In this document: positions 26,252-34,159 of the stretch, in pieces
How positions within the stretch are numbered: position 1 is the stretch's first letter
Layout: each line of letters begins with the position of its first letter
NCBI RefSeq assembly: GCF_023238445.1
Contig: NZ_CP096658.1
Coordinates: 682,001 to 746,000 of the forward strand
DNA from: Halorussus gelatinilyticus
Lineage (GTDB): Archaea; Halobacteriota; Halobacteria; Halobacteriales; Haladaptataceae
DNA: 64,000 nucleotides
Direction of reading: 5' to 3'
Position numbers and translations under genes: made by a program
The notes under the pieces: model-generated
Told to the model about the DNA's origin: nothing
Databases searched by the model: none
Seen by the model: the letters and a program-made list of their open reading frames with translations, nothing else

Positions 26252-27475
26252 TCATCGCTCCGCAAATACGCCGACCACGAGTCCCGCGAACGCGAGCGCG
26301 CCGACGAGTGCGCTCGCGCGGCCCGCGAGGACTGCGATTTTCCATCCTCCGAGCGCACCGCCGAGTTCCGCGAGCAGGCCGCCCGCGAGGAGTACGACCG
26401 AGGCGAGCGCGGTCCGGTCCGACGCGCCGGGGAACGTCCCGACCGTCGGCGGGTAGAACTGGTAGGTCGCGCCGACTATCGTCAGCCCCAGAAATCCGAG
26501 GACGTTGAGTCGGAAGTGAGTCGCGGTCAGTTCGGGGGCGACCGCGAGGTGGCCGACGGCGAAGCCGACGCCGAGCGCGACGCCGCAGACGCCCGCCGCG
26601 GTTCCGGCGAGGACGGCGTAGAACCCGACCCGGCGGCGCTCGGAGCGCGCGAACAGGACGGCGTAGGCCAGCGCGAACCCGACCACCGCGAGCGCTTCGA
26701 GCGCGGCCCCGACGCCGAACAGCGGCGGGCGGTAGAGTCCCGCGGCGAGGACCGCGGGACCGACCGCGCCCGCGGCGAGGACGACGCCGACCAGCGGTGT
26801 GGGCGGCGAGGCGACCAGAAATCGGGGGAACAACCGGAATCCCACGGCGAATATCAGGAGCGCGGCGGTGCCCGCTGCGAGCAGGTGGGCGGTGCGGGCC
26901 GGGCCGAGCGTGGCGAAACCGGGGAGTCCGAGCGCGGAACGCTCGGCGACGGTGGCGTAGCTCCCGACGACGAGGTACGCGAGGACGACCGGCACGAAGG
27001 CGTTGGACAGGCGGTCCACCCCGCGGCGGTGGGCGTTGGCGTCGCTCGTGCCGGTCTCGCGGCCGGTCGGGTTGGTTCGGAGGGTCCACCCGAGCGCCGC
27101 CGCGAAGACCGCGACGCCCGCGAACCACGAGAGCGCGCCGAGGACGCCGACGAGTCCGGGAACTCCGCCGAGGGGTGCGAGTGCCAGTCCGACCGCGCCG
27201 ACGACGGTCAGCGGGAGGTGGACCGCCGGCGCGCGGGGGAGCGCGAGCGACCGGTCGAAGTACGACGGGACCAGCGAGTAGGCCTTCCCGAAGACGGTGT
27301 GGAGGACGAACCCGTAGACGGCGAGGGTGACCTGCGTCCGGCCCGGGACCGCCGGCACCGTCCCGGCGAGCGCGCCGGAGGCGTCCGCGAGCGCGACGAC
27401 CTGCCACGCGACGAGGAAGACGGCGCTCGCGGCGACGAACCGCCGTGACCACCGCGTCACGACACCGGCACTCAT
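26252..27475 (-). CDS. NnrS / heme-copper-oxidase-subunit-I-like 12-helix membrane protein
   Basis: The 407-residue protein has about 12 hydrophobic helices. Conserved His residues sit in contexts like those of NnrS and oxidase subunit I: YGFVLHTVFGKAYSLVPSYF near residue 55, HLLAAGTAALLIFAVGFRLF near residue 195, and HFRLNVLGFLGLTIVGATYQ near residue 320, followed by FYPP. This suggests a heme- or copper-binding protein in nitric oxide or respiratory metabolism. No CuB or Tyr-His crosslink can be assigned, so it is unlikely to be a full oxidase. Its ATG lies one base after the stop of the upstream MoaD-like gene, so the two form an operon. Confidence 0.6.
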   Translation of the reverse strand: MSAGVVTRWSRRFVAASAVFLVAWQVVALADASGALAGTVPAVPGRTQVTLAVYGFVLHTVFGKAYSLVPSYFDRSLALPRAPAVHLPLTVVGAVGLALAPLGGVPGLVGVLGALSWFAGVAVFAAALGWTLRTNPTGRETGTSDANAHRRGVDRLSNAFVPVVLAYLVVGSYATVAERSALGLPGFATLGPARTAHLLAAGTAALLIFAVGFRLFPRFLVASPPTPLVGVVLAAGAVGPAVLAAGLYRPPLFGVGAALEALAVVGFALAYAVLFARSERRRVGFYAVLAGTAAGVCGVALGVGFAVGHLAVAPELTATHFRLNVLGFLGLTIVGATYQFYPPTVGTFPGASDRTALASVVLLAGGLLAELGGALGGWKIAVLAGRASALVGALAFAGLVVGVFAER

Positions 27476-27476
27476 C

Positions 27477-27911
27477 TCAGCAACAGAAGATGAACGGGTA
27501 GCACAGTCCCACGCGGTCGCCGTCGCGCAGTCGGGTGTCGAGACCCGCGAGGTGTTCGTTGAACTGGCCGTTGACCAGCACGCGGGCGTAGGTCCGGGTC
27601 TGCTCGCCCTCGGGGTTCTTGCGCCACGTACCGGGGAGCTCCTCGGGCGGGTCGGCCCACCCGCGCGTGGTCGCCTCGTCCTCGGTCTCGGCCAGTAGCA
27701 GGTCTTTCACGTCGTATCGCGCGAAGAAGGCGTCGAGGAACGCCCGGAGCGTCTCGCCCTCGAAGGCGAACTCCAGTTTCGACTCGCCGGTGGCGGTCCG
27801 GACGTGGCCGGTGCAGCGGACCTCGACGGTGGTTTCGCGGTCTTCGGCGCTCTCGACGGTGGTTCCGCGCTCGTCGGCGGTCGCCTCGGCGGTCCGTGCG
27901 TCGCTCTGCAT
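27477..27911 (-). CDS. MoaD/ThiS-like ubiquitin-fold protein ending in Cys-Cys
   Basis: The 144-residue protein from ATG 27911 has a variable N-terminus. A MoaD-like beta-grasp follows (TVEVRCTGHVRTATGESKLE, then FAFEGETLRAFLDAFFARYDVKD ... YARVLVNGQFNEHLAGLDTRLRDGDRVGL). Sulfur carriers and SAMPs end in Gly-Gly; this protein ends PFIFCC. It therefore cannot use the usual diglycine adenylation and may bind a metal or heme partner. It is cotranscribed with the NnrS-like gene (1-nt gap). Confidence 0.65.
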   Translation of the reverse strand: MQSDARTAEATADERGTTVESAEDRETTVEVRCTGHVRTATGESKLEFAFEGETLRAFLDAFFARYDVKDLLLAETEDEATTRGWADPPEELPGTWRKNPEGEQTRTYARVLVNGQFNEHLAGLDTRLRDGDRVGLCYPFIFCC

Positions 27912-28035
27912 GGGCGACCGTACGCGCTCCGGCGTGGAATAGTCCGGTGCGAACGTGTTCGGCTCGGTGAGACGGACCAAGCACTCCTCGTCTGGCGACC
28001 GTAGCTATTTCACCCACGAAGCCCAACGCGCCGAC

Positions 28036-28416
28036 ATGGACGAACTCTCGCTGACGATTCCCGACGCCATCGTCGAGTCGCTCCCCGCAGACGGCGACGA
28101 CGCCGCCCGCGACATGGAGCGGGCGGTCGAAGGGTGGGAGCGCCGACTCAACCGCGTCATCGCCGAGGAGGACGACGAGGCCGCCGCGAGCGCGGTCGTG
28201 GACGCGCTCGAACGCTTCGAGAACCGCTGGGAGCAGTACGACGACTTCGTGGCCGAGTTACGGGCGTGGGGCCAGTCGCCCATCTACGCGATGGCGTGGC
28301 GCGACCTGATGGGCGCGCTGATGCGCCAACTGTACGACCACGAGGGCCTCGGCGAGCGCATCGACCGCGAGCGCCACGCGCGCCTCGTCAGCGACGGTAT
28401 CCGACCCGGCCGATGA
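28036..28416 (+). CDS. Conserved haloarchaeal protein, 126 residues
   Basis: An acidic helical protein (MDELSLTIPDAIVESLPADG ... RRLNRVIAEEDDEAAASAVVDALERFENRWEQYDDF) with Trp-rich helices and no known motif. It has no membrane segment. Its stop overlaps the next gene's ATG (ATGA, 28413-28416), so both are probably translated together. I do not recognise the family. Confidence 0.65.
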   Translation: MDELSLTIPDAIVESLPADGDDAARDMERAVEGWERRLNRVIAEEDDEAAASAVVDALERFENRWEQYDDFVAELRAWGQSPIYAMAWRDLMGALMRQLYDHEGLGERIDRERHARLVSDGIRPGR

Positions 28417-28955
28417 GGACAGCAAGCGACGAGCGCACCCACGCCATGACCGACGACGATACCGACCCGCTCGACCGGGTGCGACGCGCGAAAACCCGCC
28501 AGCAGCGCGGACGCTGGCTCGACGGCGGCGCGGTCGCGGCCGGGGCGCTCGTCGCGGTCGTCCCGCAGGCCGGTCCCGCGCTGGCGTTCGCCGTCGGCGT
28601 CCCCGAGTCGGTCGTGACCGCGTTCGCGGCGGCGACGCTCCTCACGGTCCCGCTCGGAGCCTACGTCGCGGGCTACCTCGGCGGCACTGGCGAGGGGTCG
28701 GGCGCGCGCCACGGTCTCGCGGCCGTCGCCGGCGGGACGCTCGCCGCGGCGTTCGCGGGCCTGCTCCTCGCGGGCGAGGGAGTCGTCGCGTTCGGCGGCG
28801 TCCCCGCGTCGGTCGCACTCGTCGCGGCCACGGCGCTCGGGTCGGTCGTCGGCGCGCTCGTCGGAAGCGTCGGCGGTCGTCGGAAGCGTCGAGACCTGCG
28901 AGGCGGGTCGCCGGAGCGCGAGCGCGAACCGCCGCGCCGCGAGCGCGACGCATGA
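28413..28955 (+). CDS. Small membrane protein, function unknown
   Basis: The 180-residue protein has a charged cytoplasmic N-terminus, about four helices of Ala/Gly/Val-rich sequence (residues 40-150), and a highly basic-acidic tail (GGRRKRRDLRGGSPERERE). ATG 28413 overlaps the upstream stop; a second ATG at 28446 (MTDDDTDPLD) is equally plausible. The family is unknown. Its stop in turn overlaps an 11-codon micro-ORF. Confidence 0.6.
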   Translation: MRTASDERTHAMTDDDTDPLDRVRRAKTRQQRGRWLDGGAVAAGALVAVVPQAGPALAFAVGVPESVVTAFAAATLLTVPLGAYVAGYLGGTGEGSGARHGLAAVAGGTLAAAFAGLLLAGEGVVAFGGVPASVALVAATALGSVVGALVGSVGGRRKRRDLRGGSPEREREPPRRERDA

Positions 28956-28987
28956 GAACTTATGGCCGCGTGGTCCGAAGGGCGTGA
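28952..28987 (+). other. 11-codon micro-ORF bridging to the MoaD gene
   Basis: ATG 28952 overlaps the preceding stop as ATGA; the frame encodes MRTYGRVVRRA and stops at 28985-28987, one base before the ATG of the MoaD gene (28989). It could relay ribosomes across the gap. The AACTTATGG inside it may instead be a promoter box for the next gene. Confidence 0.35.
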
Positions 28988-28988
28988 T

Positions 28989-29300
28989 ATGACTCTCGAA
29001 CTCCGCTTTTTCGCCAACTTCCGAGAGGCGGTCGGCCAGAAGACCGTCGAACGCGAGTACCCCGACGACGCCACCGTCGGCGAGGTCCTCGCGGACCTGA
29101 CCGACGAGTACGGTCTCGACCTCTTCGAGGACGGCGACCTGCGGCCCCAGATGTCCGTCATGAAGAACGGCACGGACGTGGTCCACATCGACGGCGTGGA
29201 CACACCCCTCGCGGACGGCGACACGCTGAGCGTCTTCCCGCCGGTCGCGGGCGGTGCCCGACCGCGAACCTGCTCGCGGGTCGCCGAGAGAAAGCGATGA
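28989..29300 (+). CDS. MoaD/SAMP1-like ubiquitin-fold protein with a tail after Gly-Gly
   Basis: The 103-residue protein is a beta-grasp sulfur carrier or small archaeal modifier: MTLELRFFANFREAVGQKTV at the start, DATVGEVLADLTDEYGLDLF, and LADGDTLSVFPPVAGG at 74-89. In MoaD and SAMP1 the diglycine is the C-terminus; here 14 residues (ARPRTCSRVAERKR) follow. Either the tail is cut off, as with pro-ubiquitin, or the protein acts differently. The next gene overlaps its stop (ATGA, 29297-29300). Confidence 0.8.
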   Translation: MTLELRFFANFREAVGQKTVEREYPDDATVGEVLADLTDEYGLDLFEDGDLRPQMSVMKNGTDVVHIDGVDTPLADGDTLSVFPPVAGGARPRTCSRVAERKR

Positions 29301-29569
29301 CGCGCGTCGAGAAATCCTTCCGGGGAATCTCCGAGCGCCTCGCGCGACGTTACCTCTCGAACCTCGGCGGCGAAATCGAGGGCGGCGACCCGGAGGGCGA
29401 CGGCGACGTAATCGCCGACGAGTGGCGCGCGAGCGTCTCGTCGGAGAAAGTCCAAATCGGAGCGTCGATGACGCTGACGGAGGTCACGGTCGTCTTCGAG
29501 GGCGAGGAGGGCGTTCTCGACGGGCTAATCGAGAAGTTCTCCCAAAAAGCGATGCGAGCGGGCGGATGA
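29297..29569 (+). CDS. MoaD-partner protein (DUF1952-like), ends in Gly-Gly
   Basis: The 90-residue protein (MTRVEKSFRGISERLARRYL ... VQIGASMTLTEVTVVFEGEEGVLDGLIEKFSQKAMRAGG) resembles the small domain that follows a MoaD-like domain in a Thermus protein. The resemblance is from memory and needs a profile search. It overlaps the MoaD gene by 4 nt, so the two proteins are likely produced together. It ends in GG, unlike its neighbour, so it could itself be an activated modifier. Confidence 0.65.
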   Translation: MTRVEKSFRGISERLARRYLSNLGGEIEGGDPEGDGDVIADEWRASVSSEKVQIGASMTLTEVTVVFEGEEGVLDGLIEKFSQKAMRAGG

Positions 29570-29604
29570 CTCCGAATCGAACCGACGAGCGCGAGCGACC
29601 ATGA
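29566..29604 (+). other. 12-codon micro-ORF with ATGA overlaps at both ends
   Basis: ATG 29566 overlaps the upstream stop (29567-29569), and the micro-ORF stop TGA at 29602-29604 overlaps the next gene's ATG at 29601. The product would be MTPNRTDERERP. This is a compact termination-reinitiation bridge. Confidence 0.4.
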
Positions 29605-29960
29605 CCGCCGACAACCCCATCGAAGGACAGGTGCTCGTCCTCACCGCCGCGAAGGCCAGCGTCGGCGGCGACCGGGTACCCGACCTCGTAGCCGAGGCCC
29701 GGCGCGCGGTCGAACCGCGGGCCGACGACCTGCGGCGAAACTACGAGCGCGTCCACGCCGACGACGTGCGAGAGATATTCCTCGCGCCCGACGGCTTCTG
29801 GGCCGAGGTGGGCGACGACCGGGGTTGGTCGCGGCGCGCTCACGAGGCGGTGGCCCGCGCGCACGCCGAGCAACTGCTCCGGGTCGGCAAGCGCGAGGAC
29901 CGCCGCGAGGAGTTCGAGACCGCCTTAGAACTGCGCGAGGCCGTCGTCGTCGGGATTTAG
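29601..29960 (+). CDS. Conserved haloarchaeal protein, 119 residues
   Basis: A soluble charged protein (MTADNPIEGQVLVLTAAKAS ... AEVGDDRGWSRRAHEAVARAHAEQLLRVG) without known motifs. It is the last gene of the 28036-29960 cluster. It ends convergently with metB; the stop regions overlap by 4 bp. Function unknown. Confidence 0.65.
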   Translation: MTADNPIEGQVLVLTAAKASVGGDRVPDLVAEARRAVEPRADDLRRNYERVHADDVREIFLAPDGFWAEVGDDRGWSRRAHEAVARAHAEQLLRVGKREDRREEFETALELREAVVVGI

Positions 29961-31255
29961 TCGTCGCCGACGGCGGTCTCCGTCGCCTCGTCGGTCGCCG
30001 ATTCCCCGTTCGACGCCGCGTCCGCCACAGCCTCGAAGCCCCGCTCCAAGTCCGCGAGCAGGTCCTTCGGGTGTTCGACGCCGACCGAGACCCGGAGTAG
30101 GCCGTCCGTAATCCCCAACTCGGCGCGCTCCTCGGCCGGAAGCGGCGAGTGGGTCATGCTCGCGGGATGCTCTATCAGGCTCTCGACGCCGCCGAGACTC
30201 ACCGCGAGCGTGAACTCGTCGAGCGCCGCGACGAAGTGTTCGACCGCGTCGAGGCCGCCGTCCAACTCGAAGGAGAGGACCCCGCCGTGCCCGTCCATCT
30301 GGTCGTCCGCGAGGTCGTGCTGGGGGTGCGATTCCAGACCGGGGTAGCGGACCGCCGCGACCCGGTCGTGGGATTCGAGGTAGGCCGCGACCTCCGCGGC
30401 GTTGGTCTCGTGCTGGCGCATCCTGAGCGGCAGGGTCTTCATCCCGCGCAGGACCATGTAGGCGTCGAACGGAGCCATCACGTTGCCCATCCCGACCTGC
30501 TGGAGGAAGCCGATCTCCTGCGCGTAGTCGTCGTCCGAGAGGACCGCCACGCCGCCCAGCGAGTCGCTGTGACCGTTGATGTACTTCGTCGTGCTGTGGA
30601 CCACCACGTCCGCGCCGAGTTCCAGCGGGCGCTGGAAGTACGGTCCCATGAAGGTGTTGTCCACGCCGAGCAGGGCGTCGCACTCGTCGGCAATCGCGGC
30701 CATCTCCTCGATGTCACAGAGCCTGAGAAGCGGGTTCGTCGGCGTCTCCATCCACAGCAGGGCGGTCTCGTCGGTCGCGGCGGCGCGGACTTCCTCGGGG
30801 TCGGTCGCGTCCACGAAATCGACGGCGACGTTCAGTTTGTCGCGGAACAGTTCCTTGAGCATCGTGTTGGTGCCGCCGTAGAGGTCCTCGAAGGCGACCA
30901 CGTGGTCGCCCGGTTCGACCGCGGCCATGACGGTCGAGACGATGGCGCTCGTGCCCGAGGCGAACGCCATCGCGTGGTCGCCGCCCTCCAGCGCCGCGAC
31001 GCGCTTCTCGACGGCGTGGCGGGTCGGGTTCGAGAGCCGCGTGTAGAGAAACTCGTCTTCGTCGGGGTCCAAGTCCTCCAGGGCGGTGTCCATGTCGATG
31101 CCATCGACCGCGTACGTGGACGCGAGGTGAATCGGCGAGGTCACGTCGCCCACCCCGCCGGAGAGGTCGGGTTCCTCGCCGTAGGTCACGGAGAGAGTTT
31201 CGAACCGCTTGTCGCCCCGGCCGTCGTCAGCCCCAGTCGGTTTTCCGGAAGACAT
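29957..31255 (-). CDS. metB: Cystathionine gamma-synthase / Cys-Met metabolism PLP enzyme
   Basis: The 432-residue PLP enzyme has the family blocks YTRLSNPTRHAVEKRVAALEG, FASGTSAIVSTVMAAV, VDNTFMGPYFQRPLELGADV, and the PLP lysine in VVHSTTKYINGHSDSLGG. The ending SLGGVESLIEHPASMTHSPL is characteristic of cystathionine gamma-synthases and O-acetylhomoserine lyases. Which acyl-homoserine it uses is not clear. ATG 31255 (MSSGKPTGADDGRGD) is better than a TTG six bases upstream. The C-terminal acidic tail of about 20 residues is not conserved. Confidence 0.88.
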   Translation of the reverse strand: MSSGKPTGADDGRGDKRFETLSVTYGEEPDLSGGVGDVTSPIHLASTYAVDGIDMDTALEDLDPDEDEFLYTRLSNPTRHAVEKRVAALEGGDHAMAFASGTSAIVSTVMAAVEPGDHVVAFEDLYGGTNTMLKELFRDKLNVAVDFVDATDPEEVRAAATDETALLWMETPTNPLLRLCDIEEMAAIADECDALLGVDNTFMGPYFQRPLELGADVVVHSTTKYINGHSDSLGGVAVLSDDDYAQEIGFLQQVGMGNVMAPFDAYMVLRGMKTLPLRMRQHETNAAEVAAYLESHDRVAAVRYPGLESHPQHDLADDQMDGHGGVLSFELDGGLDAVEHFVAALDEFTLAVSLGGVESLIEHPASMTHSPLPAEERAELGITDGLLRVSVGVEHPKDLLADLERGFEAVADAASNGESATDEATETAVGDD

Positions 31256-31425
31256 ACACAACCATCGAAGCTCCGACGGAGAGCTATTTCATTCCTTCGA
31301 CTGTGTAATGCGCCGAAAGAATGTATTCTCGTGAAAGATTACCACGGCGAATACCGGCAGAAATTGCCACCCCGCCCGAGGAAAATTTCATTAGCGAGCA
31401 ATACTGGAGGGAAGGGGATTCGGTC

Positions 31426-31453
31426 CCGGCGCGCTCGCACGCGAGCGCGCCGG
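31426..31453. terminator. Perfect 13-bp GC hairpin in the gap between metB and the GNAT gene
   Basis: CCGGCGCGCTCGC (31426-31438) and GCGAGCGCGCCGG (31441-31453) are separated by two bases, with CGGTC and GACCG outside. It lies about 100 bp after the stop of the GNAT gene (31557) and about 170 bp before metB in a 301-bp gap that otherwise holds only an AT-rich stretch. It may terminate the GNAT transcript. Confidence 0.45.
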
Positions 31454-31556
31454 AGTGCGACCGGACGGTACGACTGGCGGGGGCGGCCGGACGATAGGAC
31501 TGTGAGCGATGTTCGGACGGCACGAATGTAAAGTAGATTATATATCCAGTGTCGAG

Positions 31557-32054
31557 TTACGATGCTTTCGCGTACACGTTCTCGGTCCGGGTCGGCCCGT
31601 CGAGTCGCGTCTCGGCCTCGCCGACCTTCTCGAAGCCCCGGTCCTCGTAGAAGGCGTTGCCCATCTCGTTGTCGGCCAGCACCATCGCCTGCACGCGGTC
31701 GGCGCCCATCTCGGTGAGGCGGTCCTCCATCGCGTCCAGTAACGCGGTCCCGATTCCCTCGTGCCAGCGGTCCGGGTGGACGTAGAGGCGGAGCAGGTCG
31801 CCCTCGTCTCCGTCCGTCGCGCCGTGCGCGAACCCGACGATCTCGTCCGCCCCGCTCCGGTCGTCCACCGCGACCAGACAGGCCTGCTCGTCGTCGCCGA
31901 CGATTCGGGTCATCGTCTCGTCGGCGTACCACGCCGAAACGGCGTCCTCCACGACGGACTCGGGGAGTACGTCGGCGTACGCGTTCAGCCACGATTCGCG
32001 CGCGACCGACCGGACGGTCGGGATATCGTCGGGCGTCGCTTCGCGGATGTCCAT
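31557..32054 (-). CDS. GNAT family N-acetyltransferase
   Basis: The 165-residue protein has a complete GNAT fold: MDIREATPDDIPTVRSVARE at the start, LLRLYVHPDRWHEGIGTALL as the acetyl-CoA loop near residue 90, and VLADNEMGNAFYEDRGFEKV near residue 130. The layout resembles ribosomal-protein or amino-acid acetyltransferases; substrate unknown. It is a single gene with its own upstream sequence. Confidence 0.8.
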   Translation of the reverse strand: MDIREATPDDIPTVRSVARESWLNAYADVLPESVVEDAVSAWYADETMTRIVGDDEQACLVAVDDRSGADEIVGFAHGATDGDEGDLLRLYVHPDRWHEGIGTALLDAMEDRLTEMGADRVQAMVLADNEMGNAFYEDRGFEKVGEAETRLDGPTRTENVYAKAS

Positions 32055-32153
32055 GACAAACGTTATCTTGCGACAAGAATAGCCGTAGCGGTCGGATTCG
32101 CACCGCTACGTCACTGAACGATGAGAGAAAACGGACCGACGGAACGGGCGAGT

Positions 32154-34085
32154 TCAGTCGTCGCCGGAGGCCGCCGCACCGCCCGAACTCACGCCGGTTC
32201 CGGGACCGATGTCGATGCCCAACTCCTCCAGTTTCTCGTCGGGGACCACGCCGTCCTCCCAGCCGCGGACCTCGTAGTACTCGTCTTTGAGTTGGTCGAG
32301 TTCCACGAGTTGGCCCTCCGAGCCGCCTTGACCCGGAATCGCCTTCGGGTCCCCCTCCACGAACCGGGCCGGCAGGTCGTCGTCGCTCCCGTCGAAGCCG
32401 ACGAGGTTGTTGTAGTAGCGTTCGAGGTTGTAGATGCGCTCGCCCGCCTCCATCAGTTCGTCCTCGGAGAAGTCCAGTCCCGTCATGCCGTTGAACTGGA
32501 GGACGTACTCCTCGATGCCCTCCGCGAAGGCGTTGAACTTGCAGATGTCGAACGAGTCGCTGATGGCGTGGAGGTCCTGGAACGTCGCGCAGAGTTCGCC
32601 CTTCCCCTCGGGTTCGCTGGGGTCCACTTTGGTCGGGATGCCGAGAATCTCGGCCGACGGGGTGTACCCCCGGAGGTGGCAGGCACCGCGGTTCGAGGTC
32701 GCGTAGCCGATCGCCATCCCCTTCATCGCCCGCGGGTCGTAGGCCGCCATCGTCTGGCCCTTCACGTCGAGACTCATGTCGGGGTCGCCGAACTCGGCGG
32801 CCGCCCTGCCCGCGCCTTCCGCGAGCGAGTCCGCGAGGTCGTCCTCGCGGTGGGCGATGCGCTCTATCATCTCTATCATCGTGTCGGCGTCGCCCCAGTC
32901 GAGGCCCTCCTCGATGTGACCCTTCTCGGTCGCCTCCATCGCCATCGCCATCGTGTTACCCACGTCGATGGTATCGACGCCCATGTCGTTACAGCGGTCT
33001 ATCATCATCGCGACCTTGTCGCGGTCGTCGCTCATCGAGTTCGGACCGAGCGCCCACGCCGACTCGTACTCGTAGGACTCCATCCGGATGTTGTGGTCCT
33101 CGCCCTTGTGGTGGACGTCCACCTCGACTTCCTTCTTGCACGCGACGGGACAGGAGTGACAGGTCGGTTCGTCCACGAGGATGTTCTCCCGGACGTTCTC
33201 GCCAGAGACCTTCTCGGCGTCGATGTTCGGTTCGGAGGGGTCCTCCTCGGCCTCGCTGCTGGTCGAGGTGTTCCTCGCGTTGCGCGTGGGGAGGCCGTCC
33301 ATCTCCTCGGTCAGGTTCATCAGGACGTTGGTGCCGTACATCGACAGGCCGCCCTCGTTCGGGGCGGTCACGTCGGACTCCTGAATCACCTGCATCGCCT
33401 GCTTGTGGCCCTCTTGGAAGGTCTCTTGGTCGGCCGGCTTGGGCATCTTGGTCGAGGACTTGACGACGACGGCCTTGAGGTTCTTCGACCCCATCACCGC
33501 GCCGGTGCCGCCCCGGCCGGAAGCCCGGTCGTCCTCGTTCATGATGCAGGCGTACCGGACCTGATTCTCGCCGCCCGGTCCGATGGCCATCACCGAGAGG
33601 TTCTTGCCGACCTGTCCGTCCACCTCGTCGCCCAACTCCTCGACGGTGTCGTGGACGCCCCAGCCCCAGACGTGGGAGGCGTCACGCAGTTCGACCTCGC
33701 CGTCCTCGACGACGGCGTAGACGGGGTCCTCGGCCTCGCCCTCGAACAGCAGGCCGTCGAATCCGGCCCATTTGAGTCGCGCGCCCGACCAGCCGCCGTG
33801 GTGGGAGTCGGTGACGGTGTTCGTGAGCGGCGACTTCGTAACCACCGCGATGCGACCGCTCATTACGGTCTGGGTCCCCGTCAGCGGGCCGTTCATGAAC
33901 GCCAGCAGGTTGTCCGGGCCGAGCGGGTCCACGTCCGGTCCTTGGTCGAAGACGTACTTCACGCCGAGGCCGCGCGCCCCGATGTACTTCCGGGCGTCCT
34001 CGTCGTCGATGCTCTCGTAGTCTACCCCCTCCTCGCTCAGGTCGATTCGGGCGACGTTGTCTTGGTATCCGCCGAGGTCGGTCAT
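32154..34085 (-). CDS. aor: Aldehyde:ferredoxin oxidoreductase (tungsten/molybdopterin enzyme)
   Basis: The 643-residue enzyme oxidises aldehydes to acids, passing electrons to ferredoxin. It carries a bis-pterin metal site and one 4Fe-4S cluster. Cluster ligands are CHSCPVACKKE near residue 315 and DICKFNAF near residue 520. Pterin-binding stretches include GARGLGVKYVFDQ, SGRIAVVTKSPLTNTVTDS and ASGRGGTGAVMGSKNLKAVV. A Gly/Ser-rich tail of about 15 residues extends beyond usual AORs. MoaD-type genes for pterin sulfuration lie 3-5 kb away. It starts at ATG 34085 and has its own promoter region containing an inverted repeat. Confidence 0.92.
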   Translation of the reverse strand: MTDLGGYQDNVARIDLSEEGVDYESIDDEDARKYIGARGLGVKYVFDQGPDVDPLGPDNLLAFMNGPLTGTQTVMSGRIAVVTKSPLTNTVTDSHHGGWSGARLKWAGFDGLLFEGEAEDPVYAVVEDGEVELRDASHVWGWGVHDTVEELGDEVDGQVGKNLSVMAIGPGGENQVRYACIMNEDDRASGRGGTGAVMGSKNLKAVVVKSSTKMPKPADQETFQEGHKQAMQVIQESDVTAPNEGGLSMYGTNVLMNLTEEMDGLPTRNARNTSTSSEAEEDPSEPNIDAEKVSGENVRENILVDEPTCHSCPVACKKEVEVDVHHKGEDHNIRMESYEYESAWALGPNSMSDDRDKVAMMIDRCNDMGVDTIDVGNTMAMAMEATEKGHIEEGLDWGDADTMIEMIERIAHREDDLADSLAEGAGRAAAEFGDPDMSLDVKGQTMAAYDPRAMKGMAIGYATSNRGACHLRGYTPSAEILGIPTKVDPSEPEGKGELCATFQDLHAISDSFDICKFNAFAEGIEEYVLQFNGMTGLDFSEDELMEAGERIYNLERYYNNLVGFDGSDDDLPARFVEGDPKAIPGQGGSEGQLVELDQLKDEYYEVRGWEDGVVPDEKLEELGIDIGPGTGVSSGGAAASGDD

Positions 34086-34141
34086 AGTAACGGTGTATCA
34101 TTGTATTGGGCCGCAAACGTGTTAGTGATTGCCTTGAACGC

Positions 34142-34159
34142 GTAACCGGTATCGGTTAC
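34142..34159. promoter_or_regulatory. Inverted repeat upstream of the AOR gene
   Basis: GTAACCG (34142-34148) and CGGTTAC (34153-34159) flank GTAT. It lies 57-74 bp upstream of the AOR start and covers the stop codon of the 37-residue ORF. It could be an operator for AOR or a weak terminator of the small gene. Confidence 0.35.

Noticed and set aside
31284-31523. A 79-codon minus-strand ORF in the gap before metB
   Set aside because: It crosses a strong hairpin, has a mixed codon pattern and no recognisable features.
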